Notes: generated by a model from the letters alone, not told the origin. 64,000 nucleotides of DNA from Deltaproteobacteria bacterium (GCA_029933075.1 JAOZOW010000003.1:1-64000), one strand, 5' to 3'; positions 34,558 to 43,347 are shown, counted from the stretch's first letter. Numbers and translations: made by a program.

Positions 34558-34780
34558 ACGAGCATTCGCTCCTTATTAAACAGCGCAGGATTTCACCCCC
34601 TGAGATACCAAGCAAACGCATGCTGATATTCAGAAACCGGTTTCTGTTCTTTCGAATCCATTCCCAATTACCAGTCCCGTGGCCTTTTAATTGACCCGGC
34701 GGTTCCTGGAGCATATAGTACCCCTGTCCTAATGATTCTCTGGAAATTTTAAGACAAGAAAGTGACGCAATCAGCAGCAG
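34558..34780. other. Gene-free stretch with a perfect 16-bp palindrome
   Basis: Lies between the zinc-ribbon gene and the tRNA. No credible ORF. The only structure seen is CAGAAACCGGTTTCTG at 34631-34646, a perfect palindrome without spacer. No clear terminator for the tRNA was found. Confidence 0.5.
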
Positions 34781-34856
34781 TGGAGCCACCGTGCGGAGTC
34801 GAACCGCAGACATCCTCATTACGAGTGAGGTGCTCTACCAGCTGAGCTACGGTGGC
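34781..34856 (-). tRNA. tRNA-Thr (anticodon CGU)
   Basis: On the minus strand the 76-base sequence folds as a full cloverleaf: acceptor GCCACCG with CGGTGGC, D-arm GCTC with GAGC, anticodon stem CCTCA with TGAGG around loop CTCGTAA (anticodon CGT, codon ACG), T-stem TGCGG with CCGCA around TTCGACT. The discriminator is T and the CCA end is encoded (34781-34783). A good promoter lies just upstream. No mobile element or attachment-site duplication borders it. Confidence 0.97.
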
Positions 34857-34870
34857 TCAACAGGTCCAAA

Positions 34871-34899
34871 AATATAGATCCTTTTTTTTTGTGTGTCCA
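34871..34899 (-). promoter_or_regulatory. Promoter of tRNA-Thr
   Basis: Minus strand: TGGACA (complement of 34894-34899), 17-base spacer with an A-run, TATATT (complement of 34871-34876); 5 of 6 matches in each box. Transcription would begin about 8 bases before the mature tRNA 5' end. Confidence 0.55.
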
Positions 34900-34993
34900 T
34901 ATTTTTTTGGGATGCTGTTGCCACGCAAAAAATTTTCCCCATCTTTTCTCACACGCTGGATTTTCCCAGTGCTTAAAGCAGGGAGGACAAACC

Positions 34994-35713
34994 ATGAAAG
35001 AACCAAAAGACTACATTATTTTCCCGTTGGATCTCCCAAGCTACGACAAGGCAATGCCTTACGTGGAAGTGTTAAAAGATGATGTAGGGCTTTTCAAGGT
35101 CGGCCTCGAACTCTTCATAAGCGAAGGGCCCCACATCCTTCGATCCATCAGGGAAGAGGGCGGAGCTGGCATCTTTTTGGACCTGAAGCTTCACGATATT
35201 CCGGTCACCATGAGCCGTGCTTTTATGGCCGCAAGCCGCCACGGGCCGCAATTCGTGTCAGTGCATTGCGATCAAGGAGAAGATATGCTGCGCAATGTCG
35301 CAGAAAACAATCCCGGGAAAACCAAAATCCTGGGTATTACCCTCCTCACGAGTCTCAATCGGGACAATCTCCTGCGGCTCGGGTACAAAGACGTTTATGT
35401 GGAGGACCCGGGTGCAATGGTCCTTCTCAGGGCAAGGATGGCGATGGAGGCAGGATGTCATGGAGTGGTCTGCTCCGGCCTTGAGGTGGCCAGGATCCGC
35501 AGGGAACTTGGAGAGCACCTGATTGTTGTTACACCTGGGATCCGTCCTGCCTGGTCTGTAGTCAGCCAAGACGACCAAAAACGAATAGTCACCCCCAAGG
35601 CTGCGGTCCAGAATGGGGCAGACTTCGTGGTGATCGGCAGACCCATTCGAGATGCCCAAGACCCGGCGGTGGCCGCGAAGAGGGTGGCCGAGGAGATCGC
35701 CTCGGCCTTGTGA
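34994..35713 (+). CDS. pyrF: Orotidine 5'-phosphate decarboxylase
   Basis: Final step of UMP synthesis. The 239-residue TIM-barrel has the catalytic DxKxxD set in FLDLKLHDIP (Asp63, Lys65, Asp68), the opening IIFPLDLPSYDKA and the phosphate-binding VTPGIRP and IGRPI segments. ATG 34994 follows GGGAGG at good spacing; the in-frame extension to 34889 reads low-complexity AT-rich DNA and is rejected. Its stop overlaps the possible GTG start of the next gene. Confidence 0.96.
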   Translation: MKEPKDYIIFPLDLPSYDKAMPYVEVLKDDVGLFKVGLELFISEGPHILRSIREEGGAGIFLDLKLHDIPVTMSRAFMAASRHGPQFVSVHCDQGEDMLRNVAENNPGKTKILGITLLTSLNRDNLLRLGYKDVYVEDPGAMVLLRARMAMEAGCHGVVCSGLEVARIRRELGEHLIVVTPGIRPAWSVVSQDDQKRIVTPKAAVQNGADFVVIGRPIRDAQDPAVAAKRVAEEIASAL

Positions 35714-36774
35714 AACCTCCCCCTCTCGGGATGGCCCTGCCTGTCTCCAAAAAGCCCGTTATACCTGGCGGAAACATAGAAATCGCTATGGATGCCACAG
35801 AGGAATCCCTTTTAAGCTCGCTGGTAAGGACCTTCCAAGAGGCACTTAAGCTAAGCCTTGAGCTTTTTAAGGTGATGGTGCCTGTGCTCATTGCAGTGGA
35901 AATCCTTCAGCATCTCGATCTCATAAGATATCTTGCCATGCCTTTAGTACCCGTTATGGAGATGGTAGGCCTTCCTCCTGAAATGGGACTTGTGTGGGCC
36001 ACTGCAATGTTCAACAACCTCTATGGAGCCATGGTTGTCTTCCTTAGCCTCATCAAACAAAGTCCCATGACCCAAGCCCAGGCAACGGTCATCTGCACTA
36101 TGATGCTGGTGGCCCACAGCCTTCCCGTAGAACTGAGAATTGCACAGGCCTCAGGCCCCCGACTCCTGTTCCAGACTATTATGCGCACCGGATCAGCCTT
36201 CTTGCTCGGGTGGTTGCTACATATATTCTATTCCGGCTTCGACCTTCTCCAGGCACCTGTGAACATCCTGCTCTCCCAGGGCCCGCAAGCATTGCCGGGT
36301 CCCCGGTCACCTTCCTTGTGGGCCTGGCGTGAACTCCAGAGTCTCTTTTCAATATTTCTCATCATACAGGGACTCTTCCTGCTTATGCGCCTACTGGAGA
36401 GGATAAGGGCCATTGACCTCATGAATCGACTTTTGCGGCCCTTACTGAAATTGATAGGGATCGGACCTAAGGCTTCTGCCATCGCTGTGATAGGGCTAAC
36501 CATGGGCATTTCCTACGGGGGCGGTATTATCATACATGAATCAAGATCGGGCCGCATCCATAGAAAAGATGTCTTTTATGCCCTCACTTTTATGGGCTTG
36601 TCCCACGCCCTTATTGAAGATACCCTACTCATGGTCGCGTTGGGGGGAGATCTATCGGGCGTACTGATTGCCCGGCTCATCTTTTCCCTCGTAGCGGTGT
36701 CTCTCATGGTAAAGATTATTGATCATTTCCCTGAAGACCTCTGCGACAGATTTTTCTGGGGAAACGCTATGTAA
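35710..36774 (+). CDS. Nucleoside-recognition (Gate) domain membrane protein
   Basis: A polytopic inner-membrane protein of up to 354 residues with two Gate-type repeats, one in each half. The conserved FNNLYGAMVVFLSLIKQSPM segment lies in the first, and GISYGGGIIIHESRSGRI in the second. Gate domains occur in nucleoside transporters and in spore-maturation proteins SpmA/SpmB; stand-alone bacterial members have no proven substrate. The start is uncertain: GTG 35710 overlaps the pyrF stop, and ATG 35788 (MDATEESL) is a plausible shorter start. Proximity to pyrF is suggestive of nucleoside or nucleobase handling but not proof. Confidence 0.8.
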   Translation: MKPPPLGMALPVSKKPVIPGGNIEIAMDATEESLLSSLVRTFQEALKLSLELFKVMVPVLIAVEILQHLDLIRYLAMPLVPVMEMVGLPPEMGLVWATAMFNNLYGAMVVFLSLIKQSPMTQAQATVICTMMLVAHSLPVELRIAQASGPRLLFQTIMRTGSAFLLGWLLHIFYSGFDLLQAPVNILLSQGPQALPGPRSPSLWAWRELQSLFSIFLIIQGLFLLMRLLERIRAIDLMNRLLRPLLKLIGIGPKASAIAVIGLTMGISYGGGIIIHESRSGRIHRKDVFYALTFMGLSHALIEDTLLMVALGGDLSGVLIARLIFSLVAVSLMVKIIDHFPEDLCDRFFWGNAM

Positions 36775-36777
36775 AAC

Positions 36778-37755
36778 ATGGGAAGCGTCTTGGGCATATT
36801 TGACCAAAATCCTAATAACCAAAACTCCTGGGTGGGAGAGGACAGTTATACAAGACAGCAGGGGGGAACATTGAAAAGACAAGGAGAATTCAGGACTCCA
36901 GAGGGTGTTTTCCACTACCTTGACTGGGGCGGCCGAGGCCCACTCACCCACCTGTCTCATGCCACCGGGTTTTGCGCAGGCCTTTACACGCCCTTTGCCC
37001 AAAGACTCCGGACGCGTCTTCATGTCCTGGGAATGGATGACCGTGGACATGGAAAGACGCGGGTCCCCGCAGACCCTCACAGGCTCAAAGACTGGGACAT
37101 TTTTGTGACTGACCTGGAGCGTTTTTTCGAACACCTTGGTGAGCCGGTAGTGGCCATGGGGCACTCCCGCGGCGCAGTGGCCAGTATGCTGCTTACAATC
37201 AAACGGCCAGAACTCGTGAAAGCTCTGATCCTCATAGACCCAACCATACTGCCCTTCTCATGGATGTGGTGGTGGTATCTCGCCAAGAAACTGGGACTGT
37301 CCAGGTATGTCCCAATCGCTCACCGGGCAGCCAAGAGGCAAAGCACCTGGCCGAACCGTGAAACCATTTTGTCAGTTTATCGCACGAAAGCCTCATTTTC
37401 AGCGTGGCAAGAGGGTTTCCTGGAGAGCTATATTTCCTGGGGCACAGAGGAAACAGCAGATGGTGCCGTCAAATTGTGCTGTGAGCCCACTTGGGAGTCC
37501 CGCTGTTTTGCCGTATGCCCCCATAACGTGTGGCGCCATATTCCCCGGCTCAATAAGCCCACGCTGGTCCTCTACGGGTTAAAATCGGATACATTCCTCA
37601 AGCCTGCTGCGAAGCGCTTCAAGGCCAATGTGCCCGAAGCCGCCATGGTCGGTTTTGAAGATACCGGCCACTTTGTGCCGATGGAGCGTCCAGACGAATG
37701 TGCTCAGGCCATTTTCGAGTTCTTGCGGACCCAAGGAGTCATCCGACCCGCCTGA
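36778..37755 (+). CDS. Alpha/beta hydrolase
   Basis: Soluble alpha/beta-hydrolase fold protein of 325 residues. The nucleophile elbow is GHSRG with Ser130, the oxyanion region follows SHATGFCAG, the acid is probably the Asp in LKSDTF (near 275) and the histidine is in DTGHFVP (near 302). A conspicuous Trp-rich cap (MWWWYLAKK) suggests a hydrophobic substrate. The first 35 residues look non-conserved, so the true start may be later. It lies between a Gate membrane protein and an NDP-forming acyl-CoA synthetase; esters or thioesters are possible substrates, but none can be named. Confidence 0.85.
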   Translation: MGSVLGIFDQNPNNQNSWVGEDSYTRQQGGTLKRQGEFRTPEGVFHYLDWGGRGPLTHLSHATGFCAGLYTPFAQRLRTRLHVLGMDDRGHGKTRVPADPHRLKDWDIFVTDLERFFEHLGEPVVAMGHSRGAVASMLLTIKRPELVKALILIDPTILPFSWMWWWYLAKKLGLSRYVPIAHRAAKRQSTWPNRETILSVYRTKASFSAWQEGFLESYISWGTEETADGAVKLCCEPTWESRCFAVCPHNVWRHIPRLNKPTLVLYGLKSDTFLKPAAKRFKANVPEAAMVGFEDTGHFVPMERPDECAQAIFEFLRTQGVIRPA

Positions 37756-37903
37756 GCCTAAAAGCGGCCCTGGCCCCGGCTGCGAACCCGCGGCAAAACG
37801 CTTGACCCCGCAAATGGATCTATTGTATTTTTTAAGAAAGCTCCTACACTTAGATAATTCGGCCCATGACCATAGCGCTTTATGTGTTCTGTTTTTGGCC
37901 GAT

Positions 37904-37943
37904 CCCAAAATATTTTGGGGAATCTGCCTGCCGCCGCAGGCAG
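37904..37943 (+). repeat. Two adjacent palindromes in the leader of the NDP-forming acyl-CoA synthetase
   Basis: CCCAAAATATTTTGGG (37904-37919) is a perfect 16-bp palindrome. CTGCCTGC-CGCC-GCAGGCAG (37924-37943) is a perfect 8-bp stem with a tetraloop, ending directly at the ribosome site of the next gene. The second resembles GC-rich REP-like palindromes seen in many genomes. Either could control translation of the following gene. Confidence 0.45.
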
Positions 37944-37959
37944 GGGAAAAGGTGAATCC

Positions 37960-40116
37960 ATGTTCAAGGACATCCAGACCATAATGAGCCCTGCCTCCAT
38001 TGCGGTAGTGGGGGCCACGAACCGGCCCGGCAGCGTGGGGCTGGCTGTATTTCGCAACATACTTGAGGCAGGATTCCGCGGGGTCCTCTACCCGGTGAAT
38101 CCAAGAGCAAGGTCTGTTAGGAGCGTAAAGGCCTACCCCTCACTCCAAGAGATCCCTGATGAGGTGGACCTCGCTGTTATTATTGTCCCGGCAGAGATAG
38201 TGGACGAAATCCTCGAACAGGCCGCCCTTAAAGGAGTGAGGGGAGCCATTGTCATCACTGCCGGGTTCAAGGAGGTCGGCGGCCGTGGTGTGGAACTGGA
38301 AGAGCGCCTGAAGGAGGTGGTGAACAAGTATGGGATCCGGCTTGTGGGTCCCAACTGCCTTGGAATTATTAACAACAGCGAAGAAGTCCGTATGAACGCC
38401 AGTTTCGCCCCCAAGATGCCGAAGGCCGGAAACATCGCCTTTATTTCCCAGTCAGGGGCACTGTGCACCGCGGTCCTGGACTATGCCGAGGGGAGAAACA
38501 TTGGATTTTCCAAATTTATCAGTTTCGGCAACAAGGCCGATGTCAATGAGATAGACCTACTCCATTACCTGAAAGAGGATCCTGACACGGATGTCATCCT
38601 CATGTATCTTGAGGACATCAGCAATGGGAGGGAATTTCTTGAAACCGCCAGGGAAATTACGTGGGAAGCGCGGAAGCCCATGCTTGCCATCAAATCAGGC
38701 CGCTCACCTGAAGGCGCCCGGGCAGCCGCCTCCCATACCGGCTCCCTTGCTGGTTCAGACACCGCTTACGACGCCATTTTTCATCAAAGCGGGATCCAGA
38801 GAGTGGAAGGCGTGAACGAGCTTTTTCATTACGCCCTCGCTTTTGCCAGGCAGCCTGTCCCCAGGGGGAACCGCATTGCTATTGTGACCAACGCCGGAGG
38901 ACCGGGCATCATGGCAACGGATGCCGCCATTCGCCACAACCTTGAGATAGCCCCGCTGGAACAAGAGACAAAGGAGAAATTGAAGGAGGCGCTTCCCCCC
39001 ACGGCAAGCATCCAGAATCCGGTGGACGTGATCGGAGACGCCACATACGAACGTTATGAGGCGGCCATCCGTCATATCCTTCAGGATCAGAACGTGGATG
39101 GGGCCATCGTGATCCTCAGTCCTCAGGCCATGACCTCTCCCCTTGAGACCGCCCGGATCGTACCCCGAGTGGTGGAGGGTATAGACAAGCCCGTGCTCTG
39201 TTCTTTCATGGGAATCGTGGATGTCTCGGAGGGCATACGATATCTGGAAGAACATGGAATCCCCAATTACGCCTTCCCCGAGGCTGCTGTCAGGGCCATG
39301 GCCTCAATGGTCCGGTACGGGAATCTCCTGAGGCTGGACAAGAGACAGGTACGCAGGGTGGCGGCGGACAGGGAAACAGCAGCGCATATAATTCAGGAGA
39401 GACTCTCGGGGGAAGATCGGTATTTCATGTCCGAAAACGAGGCAAATGAGATCCTTCAGTGTTACGGATTCCCCGTGTTGAAAGGTATTCTGGTGCGAGA
39501 CCCATCGGAAGTGGGAAAAGCGTTTCAGGAGATCGGTCCTCCCGTGGCCATGAAGATTTCATCTCCCGACATTGTTCACAAACTTGATGCCGGAGGGGTC
39601 CTCCTGAAAATAAGCACCGAGGAAGAGGCCCGGCAAGCCTTTGCAGAAATCCTGGAAAATGCCGCGGATTTTAACCCGTCGGCACGAATAGAGGGAGTCC
39701 TGATGGAACGGATGGCCAGGGACGGGGTGGAAGTGATACTTGGAGCAAGCCGCGATCCGGTCTTTGGCCCCATCTGCATGTTCGGCCTGGGGGGCACCTT
39801 TGTGGAGGCCTTCAAGGATGTCACTTTCCGCTTGGCGCCCATGTGGGAAATCAGCGCGGAAATAATGATCCGCAGCATCAAGGCCTTTAATGTCCTAAAA
39901 GGCGTTCGCGGGACCCCTCCTTCTGATATCGATGCCATCAAAGACTGCATACTGAGACTTTCCCAAATGGTCAGCGACCATCCCGAAATTGCCGAGATGG
40001 ATATTAACCCTCTGATCGTCTACCCGGAGGGCGAAGGATGTGTCGTGGCAGACAGCAGGATTCTGGTGGTGCGGGAAAACACCCCCGCTACCCTTTCCCC
40101 AGGGACAAATTCTTAG
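37960..40116 (+). CDS. NDP-forming acyl-CoA synthetase (acetate-CoA ligase family, fused alpha-beta)
   Basis: Interconverts acyl-CoA plus ADP and phosphate with acid, CoA and ATP, so it can make ATP at the end of fermentation-type pathways. In 718 residues: an N-terminal CoA-binding Rossmann domain (SIAVVGATNRPGSVGLAVFR), succinyl-CoA ligase-like domains with the SHTGSLAGSD segment holding the phosphorylated histidine, and a C-terminal ATP-grasp half from about 480 (SENEANEILQCYGFP). ATG 37960 is chosen because homology starts there. It could conserve energy from acetyl-CoA or aryl-CoA in this organism. Its 3' end overlaps the convergent MFS gene by 29 bases. Confidence 0.92.
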   Translation: MFKDIQTIMSPASIAVVGATNRPGSVGLAVFRNILEAGFRGVLYPVNPRARSVRSVKAYPSLQEIPDEVDLAVIIVPAEIVDEILEQAALKGVRGAIVITAGFKEVGGRGVELEERLKEVVNKYGIRLVGPNCLGIINNSEEVRMNASFAPKMPKAGNIAFISQSGALCTAVLDYAEGRNIGFSKFISFGNKADVNEIDLLHYLKEDPDTDVILMYLEDISNGREFLETAREITWEARKPMLAIKSGRSPEGARAAASHTGSLAGSDTAYDAIFHQSGIQRVEGVNELFHYALAFARQPVPRGNRIAIVTNAGGPGIMATDAAIRHNLEIAPLEQETKEKLKEALPPTASIQNPVDVIGDATYERYEAAIRHILQDQNVDGAIVILSPQAMTSPLETARIVPRVVEGIDKPVLCSFMGIVDVSEGIRYLEEHGIPNYAFPEAAVRAMASMVRYGNLLRLDKRQVRRVAADRETAAHIIQERLSGEDRYFMSENEANEILQCYGFPVLKGILVRDPSEVGKAFQEIGPPVAMKISSPDIVHKLDAGGVLLKISTEEEARQAFAEILENAADFNPSARIEGVLMERMARDGVEVILGASRDPVFGPICMFGLGGTFVEAFKDVTFRLAPMWEISAEIMIRSIKAFNVLKGVRGTPPSDIDAIKDCILRLSQMVSDHPEIAEMDINPLIVYPEGEGCVVADSRILVVRENTPATLSPGTNS

Positions 40117-41293
40117 TCACAGCGTTCAAGAGCAAAATAAACAGGACGATCCCAAAGGATACCCCGGCCAATACCACGAACACGGCCGACAGGGACCACA
40201 GGCCCTTGATCCATCCAACCAGGTGGACCGAAAGGGCACCCACCCCAAATGTGAGAATGAACTTGGTTCCATAAGCGCTGTGCCTGAGTTTGTCGGGTGT
40301 CAGATAAGCTACCAAGGTATTCTCCACGGGCTGCATGCCCAGGAAAAAGAACAAATAGCCCATAGCCACGAAAAACAACGGAATATCCGTGGTGTAGGCC
40401 ATGAGCAAGGCCAAAGGCATGGCCAGAGAGTGAAACAGGAGATAGGACTTTCGCGCATCCAACCTCTCTGCGGCCATCCCTCCCATATACTGGCCTACCA
40501 TCCCGACCAGCAAGGCAATCGATGTCAGGGCAGTGGCAGCCACATTCTTGGATGGAAGCAACCACTGCAATCGGTTCAATGCCTCAAAAAGCCCCTGACT
40601 TTTCAGCTCGAAGTATGAAGGGAGAATCACTGTCGTCCCCCGGTACGCTACCCCGCCTAACATCATGCAAACGCATAGGATCACAAAACCCGTAAGAAGA
40701 TAACCCGACCCGTGCGACTCGGCTTTGCTGTTCCTCTCCGGCTCCCTCGACCTCAGGAGGATCATCAGGAGGGCACCCATGAGATTAATACCACCCAAAA
40801 AGAGGTATACAGCGCGGATGCCAAAGAAATAGTTGATCACCCCGGTAAGAATGGGGGCAGTGGCAAGGCCCGCGTTTCCCGCCATCCCATTGTACCCTAA
40901 AGCCATGCTCATTCTTGAAATCCCTCTGGATATCAGTCCCAGACCCGCCGGATGATAAATGCCAGAGAAAAGCCCGACCCCGGCGAGGAACAGAGATAAT
41001 ATGTTCGGCCTATGTATAAAGGCAGCGGCACCGAGACCGCAAAGGCCGGCACCTCCATAAAATACAAACAACAAAGGCCTTGCTCCCATTCTGTCGCTTA
41101 ACAGACCCCAAGGCAGGGCAGTGATGCCGAACAGCAGATACATCCAAAAAGAGAGGGCCAGAACCTGAGCCAAATCCATGCCAAAGCTTTCCGCAAGGGG
41201 CAGGACAATAGCCGGAAAGGTGAGCATGTTGAAATGGCTCATGAAGTGGCCAAAGCATGTTATAGCCAGGATATTTCGCTCGTTTGAGTTCAC
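40088..41293 (-). CDS. Major facilitator superfamily transporter
   Basis: A 401-residue inner-membrane protein with about twelve hydrophobic helices and the MFS loop motif GLLSDRMGARP between helices two and three. Substrate is not predictable. It is divergently transcribed from an ornithine cyclodeaminase-family gene, with near-consensus promoters for both in the 237-base gap, so the two may serve one compound such as an amino acid. Its C-terminal end overlaps the end of the acyl-CoA synthetase gene. Confidence 0.9.
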   Translation of the reverse strand: MNSNERNILAITCFGHFMSHFNMLTFPAIVLPLAESFGMDLAQVLALSFWMYLLFGITALPWGLLSDRMGARPLLFVFYGGAGLCGLGAAAFIHRPNILSLFLAGVGLFSGIYHPAGLGLISRGISRMSMALGYNGMAGNAGLATAPILTGVINYFFGIRAVYLFLGGINLMGALLMILLRSREPERNSKAESHGSGYLLTGFVILCVCMMLGGVAYRGTTVILPSYFELKSQGLFEALNRLQWLLPSKNVAATALTSIALLVGMVGQYMGGMAAERLDARKSYLLFHSLAMPLALLMAYTTDIPLFFVAMGYLFFFLGMQPVENTLVAYLTPDKLRHSAYGTKFILTFGVGALSVHLVGWIKGLWSLSAVFVVLAGVSFGIVLFILLLNAVTKNLSLGKG

Positions 41294-41344
41294 AAAAAAC
41301 CGGATACCGGGTCTTCGGCAGTGCCGTATCTGGCAGGATGAGCG

Positions 41345-41374
41345 ACTATAGGTTCAGAGGATCCGATGTGTCAA
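41345..41374 (-). promoter_or_regulatory. Promoter of the MFS transporter
   Basis: Minus strand: TTGACA (complement of 41369-41374), 18-base spacer, TATAGT (complement of 41345-41350). It is back to back with the plus-strand promoter at 41400-41429, with 25 bases between the two -35 boxes. Confidence 0.5.
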
Positions 41375-41399
41375 GGAAAACGTTTCACCCATTTGTGGA

Positions 41400-41429
41400 T
41401 TGACACAGACTGTTTTTTCCCCATATACT
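41400..41429 (+). promoter_or_regulatory. Promoter of the ornithine cyclodeaminase-family gene
   Basis: TTGACA (41400-41405), 18-base spacer, TATACT (41424-41429): 6 of 6 and 5 of 6 matches. It leaves a leader of about 95 bases before the ATG at 41531. Confidence 0.55.
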
Positions 41430-41530
41430 CCGTGCATCCCTCGCAAAATCCGTTTGAGAGGGACTGCCTTTCCTCCTTTCAGCATCCAGGACTCAACCAC
41501 TTTCCCAACAACAGCCCTGGAGTCGAACGC

Positions 41531-42514
41531 ATGGAGACATTGATCATCACCAAAAAGGACATTGAAGCTGTTCTGACCCCCTCTGTTGCTATCAAAGCAG
41601 TCCAAAAAGCGTTCAGGGCTCAGGGCTCAGGTCAGGTGGACATGCCCGCAAAGAGTTATCTTTATTTCAAGAAAGGGGACTTACGAAGCATGCCAGCCTA
41701 TGTCCATGGGCAGGGCGTTAATATGGCAGGCATCAAGAGCGTCAATGTGCATCCCGATAACCGGAGACAGGGTCTCCCCTCTGTAATGGCTGTCATAACG
41801 TTGACAGATCCCAAAAACGGGTTTCCTTTAGCCATCATGGATGGCACCTACCTGACCAGCATCCGGACGGGGGCTGCTGGTGGATTGGCGGCCAAGCTGT
41901 TGAGCAGAAAAAACGCCCAAGTTGCAGGGTTCGTTGGATGCGGTGTCCAGGCACGTACACAGCTATCATGCCTAATGGAAGTCCGAAACCTCAAGTACAT
42001 AAAGGTCTGGCAGCGCTCACGCAAATCATCTTCAGCGCGCCATTTCTGTGAATGGGCGCGGGAAACCTACCATCTGGAAACGCTGATATCACCTGAGATC
42101 GATGAAGTCACGACAGATGTGGGCATTCTGGTTACCGCAACGCCTTCCTGCAAGCCGCTGGTCAATCATGTTTCGCCCGGCACACACATCAATGCATTCG
42201 GTGCGGATGCCAAGGGCAAGCAGGAGATCAGCCCAAGGATCTTGAAACAGGGGAAGATCATAGTTGATGACTGGACACAGGCATCCCATAGCGGAGAGAT
42301 AAACGTCCCCCTAAGCAAAAGGCAGATCTTCAAGAAACATATCTACGGTGAACTGGGAGAAATAGCGGCCGGGAAAAAACGGGGGAGGACTTCGGAAGAG
42401 GAGATCACCCTTTTCGACTCAACCGGTCTTGCCATTCAGGATGTGGCCTGTGCATTCTACGTTTACAAAGAGCTTAAAGGCGGGGCCGGCGTCAAACGAG
42501 TTACGCTTTTTTAG
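41531..42514 (+). CDS. Ornithine cyclodeaminase/mu-crystallin family NAD(P)-dependent enzyme
   Basis: A 327-residue member of the OCD/alanine dehydrogenase family. Substrate-side residues lie in MPAKSYLYF and GIKSVNVHPDN, the catalytic Asp region in LAIMDGTYLTSIRTGAAGG, and the dinucleotide fold in GFVGCGVQARTQ. Family members deaminate ornithine to proline, oxidise alanine or reduce cyclic imines, and sequence alone does not separate these. ATG 41531 is chosen because the family homology begins at METLIITKKDIEAVL; the 55-residue in-frame extension upstream contains the promoter. Divergent from an MFS transporter. Confidence 0.88.
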   Translation: METLIITKKDIEAVLTPSVAIKAVQKAFRAQGSGQVDMPAKSYLYFKKGDLRSMPAYVHGQGVNMAGIKSVNVHPDNRRQGLPSVMAVITLTDPKNGFPLAIMDGTYLTSIRTGAAGGLAAKLLSRKNAQVAGFVGCGVQARTQLSCLMEVRNLKYIKVWQRSRKSSSARHFCEWARETYHLETLISPEIDEVTTDVGILVTATPSCKPLVNHVSPGTHINAFGADAKGKQEISPRILKQGKIIVDDWTQASHSGEINVPLSKRQIFKKHIYGELGEIAAGKKRGRTSEEEITLFDSTGLAIQDVACAFYVYKELKGGAGVKRVTLF

Positions 42515-42580
42515 GCTCCCCCAACGGCCTTATGTTACGCTCATCGCGTCCGGGGAGAGGCAGCCTCCTATTTTTTTGGC

Positions 42581-43330
42581 ATGGGGAAGCGCAGTCAACA
42601 GTTCAAAAGGGATGACCTTGCGCGGTTTTTAATCTATATCCTTGCCCATAGACCCGATGAATTCGGTCTTGTTCCTGATGAAGAGGGCTTTGTGCCTTTC
42701 AAAGAATTACTACAGGCAATTCATGAAGAGCCGGGGTGGGGATATGTCCGCCAATCCCACATCAATGAAGTCCTGATGGGGAGACACAGGGACACTTTTG
42801 AATCCGAGGGAAAACGTCTAAGGGCTGTTACAAGGAAATGGCGCCATGCCACTGAATCGGCTGGAACCCTCCCCCCCAAGGTTCTCTTTTCCCCCATAAG
42901 GAGAAAGGCCCACAGAGTGGTGATGGAAAAGGGTCTACGATCTGCTGGCGACAGGCCTGTCATTCTCAGCTCGCAAAAGGAAATGGCCAGAAGGATCGGG
43001 GTAAGGCGAGATCAAGAGCCGGTGTTGTTAGAAATCTTGGCCGCCGCTGCCGCTGATAAAGGCATACATCTGATACCGTTTGGCGACCTGTTTCTAACCT
43101 CCGAGATCCCCCCGCAGTTCATTGCGGGTCCGCCGGTTTCAGACGAGGGAATGGAATCGGGCAGGGACAAAGTAATGAAAAAGGATACCCCTTTACCCAT
43201 TGAGGTAGCGACAAGGGGCTTACTCCTGGACCCTGACAGGGACCCCCACCTTCGCAGGACAGCCAAAGGCAAGAAACGGAGAGGCTGGAAGGAAGAGGCC
43301 CGCAAGTTGAGAAGGAACAAACGAGGTTAG
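42581..43330 (+). CDS. Divergent RNA 2'-phosphotransferase (KptA/Tpt1-like)
   Basis: Canonical KptA removes a 2'-phosphate from RNA using NAD+. The 249-residue product keeps the family frame: LARFLIYILAHRPDEFGL, DEEGFVPFKELL, LRAV near 80-83, the R125-x-VILS block and a C-terminal IPPQFI. But the first arginine of the RHxP motif is Ala22 (His23 kept), the QGHS element after Arg81 is missing and the HGT motif is replaced by FSP near 103. A Lys/Arg-rich tail of about 50 residues is extra. It may have altered or no transferase activity. It lies directly before pncB, another NAD-linked gene. Confidence 0.75.
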   Translation: MGKRSQQFKRDDLARFLIYILAHRPDEFGLVPDEEGFVPFKELLQAIHEEPGWGYVRQSHINEVLMGRHRDTFESEGKRLRAVTRKWRHATESAGTLPPKVLFSPIRRKAHRVVMEKGLRSAGDRPVILSSQKEMARRIGVRRDQEPVLLEILAAAAADKGIHLIPFGDLFLTSEIPPQFIAGPPVSDEGMESGRDKVMKKDTPLPIEVATRGLLLDPDRDPHLRRTAKGKKRRGWKEEARKLRRNKRG

Positions 43331-43347
43331 CGGGAGAATGGATAAAA

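Noticed and set aside
34502-34819. 105-codon minus frame crossing the tRNA-Thr gene
   Set aside because: It overlaps the tRNA and the start of the zinc-ribbon gene.
34781-34856. tRNA-Thr as an integration site of a mobile element
   Set aside because: No integrase, no duplicated tRNA end and no compositional break on either side.
40040-40618. 192-codon plus frame opposite the MFS transporter
   Set aside because: The minus frame gives a normal twelve-helix transporter; the plus frame is hydrophilic without motifs.
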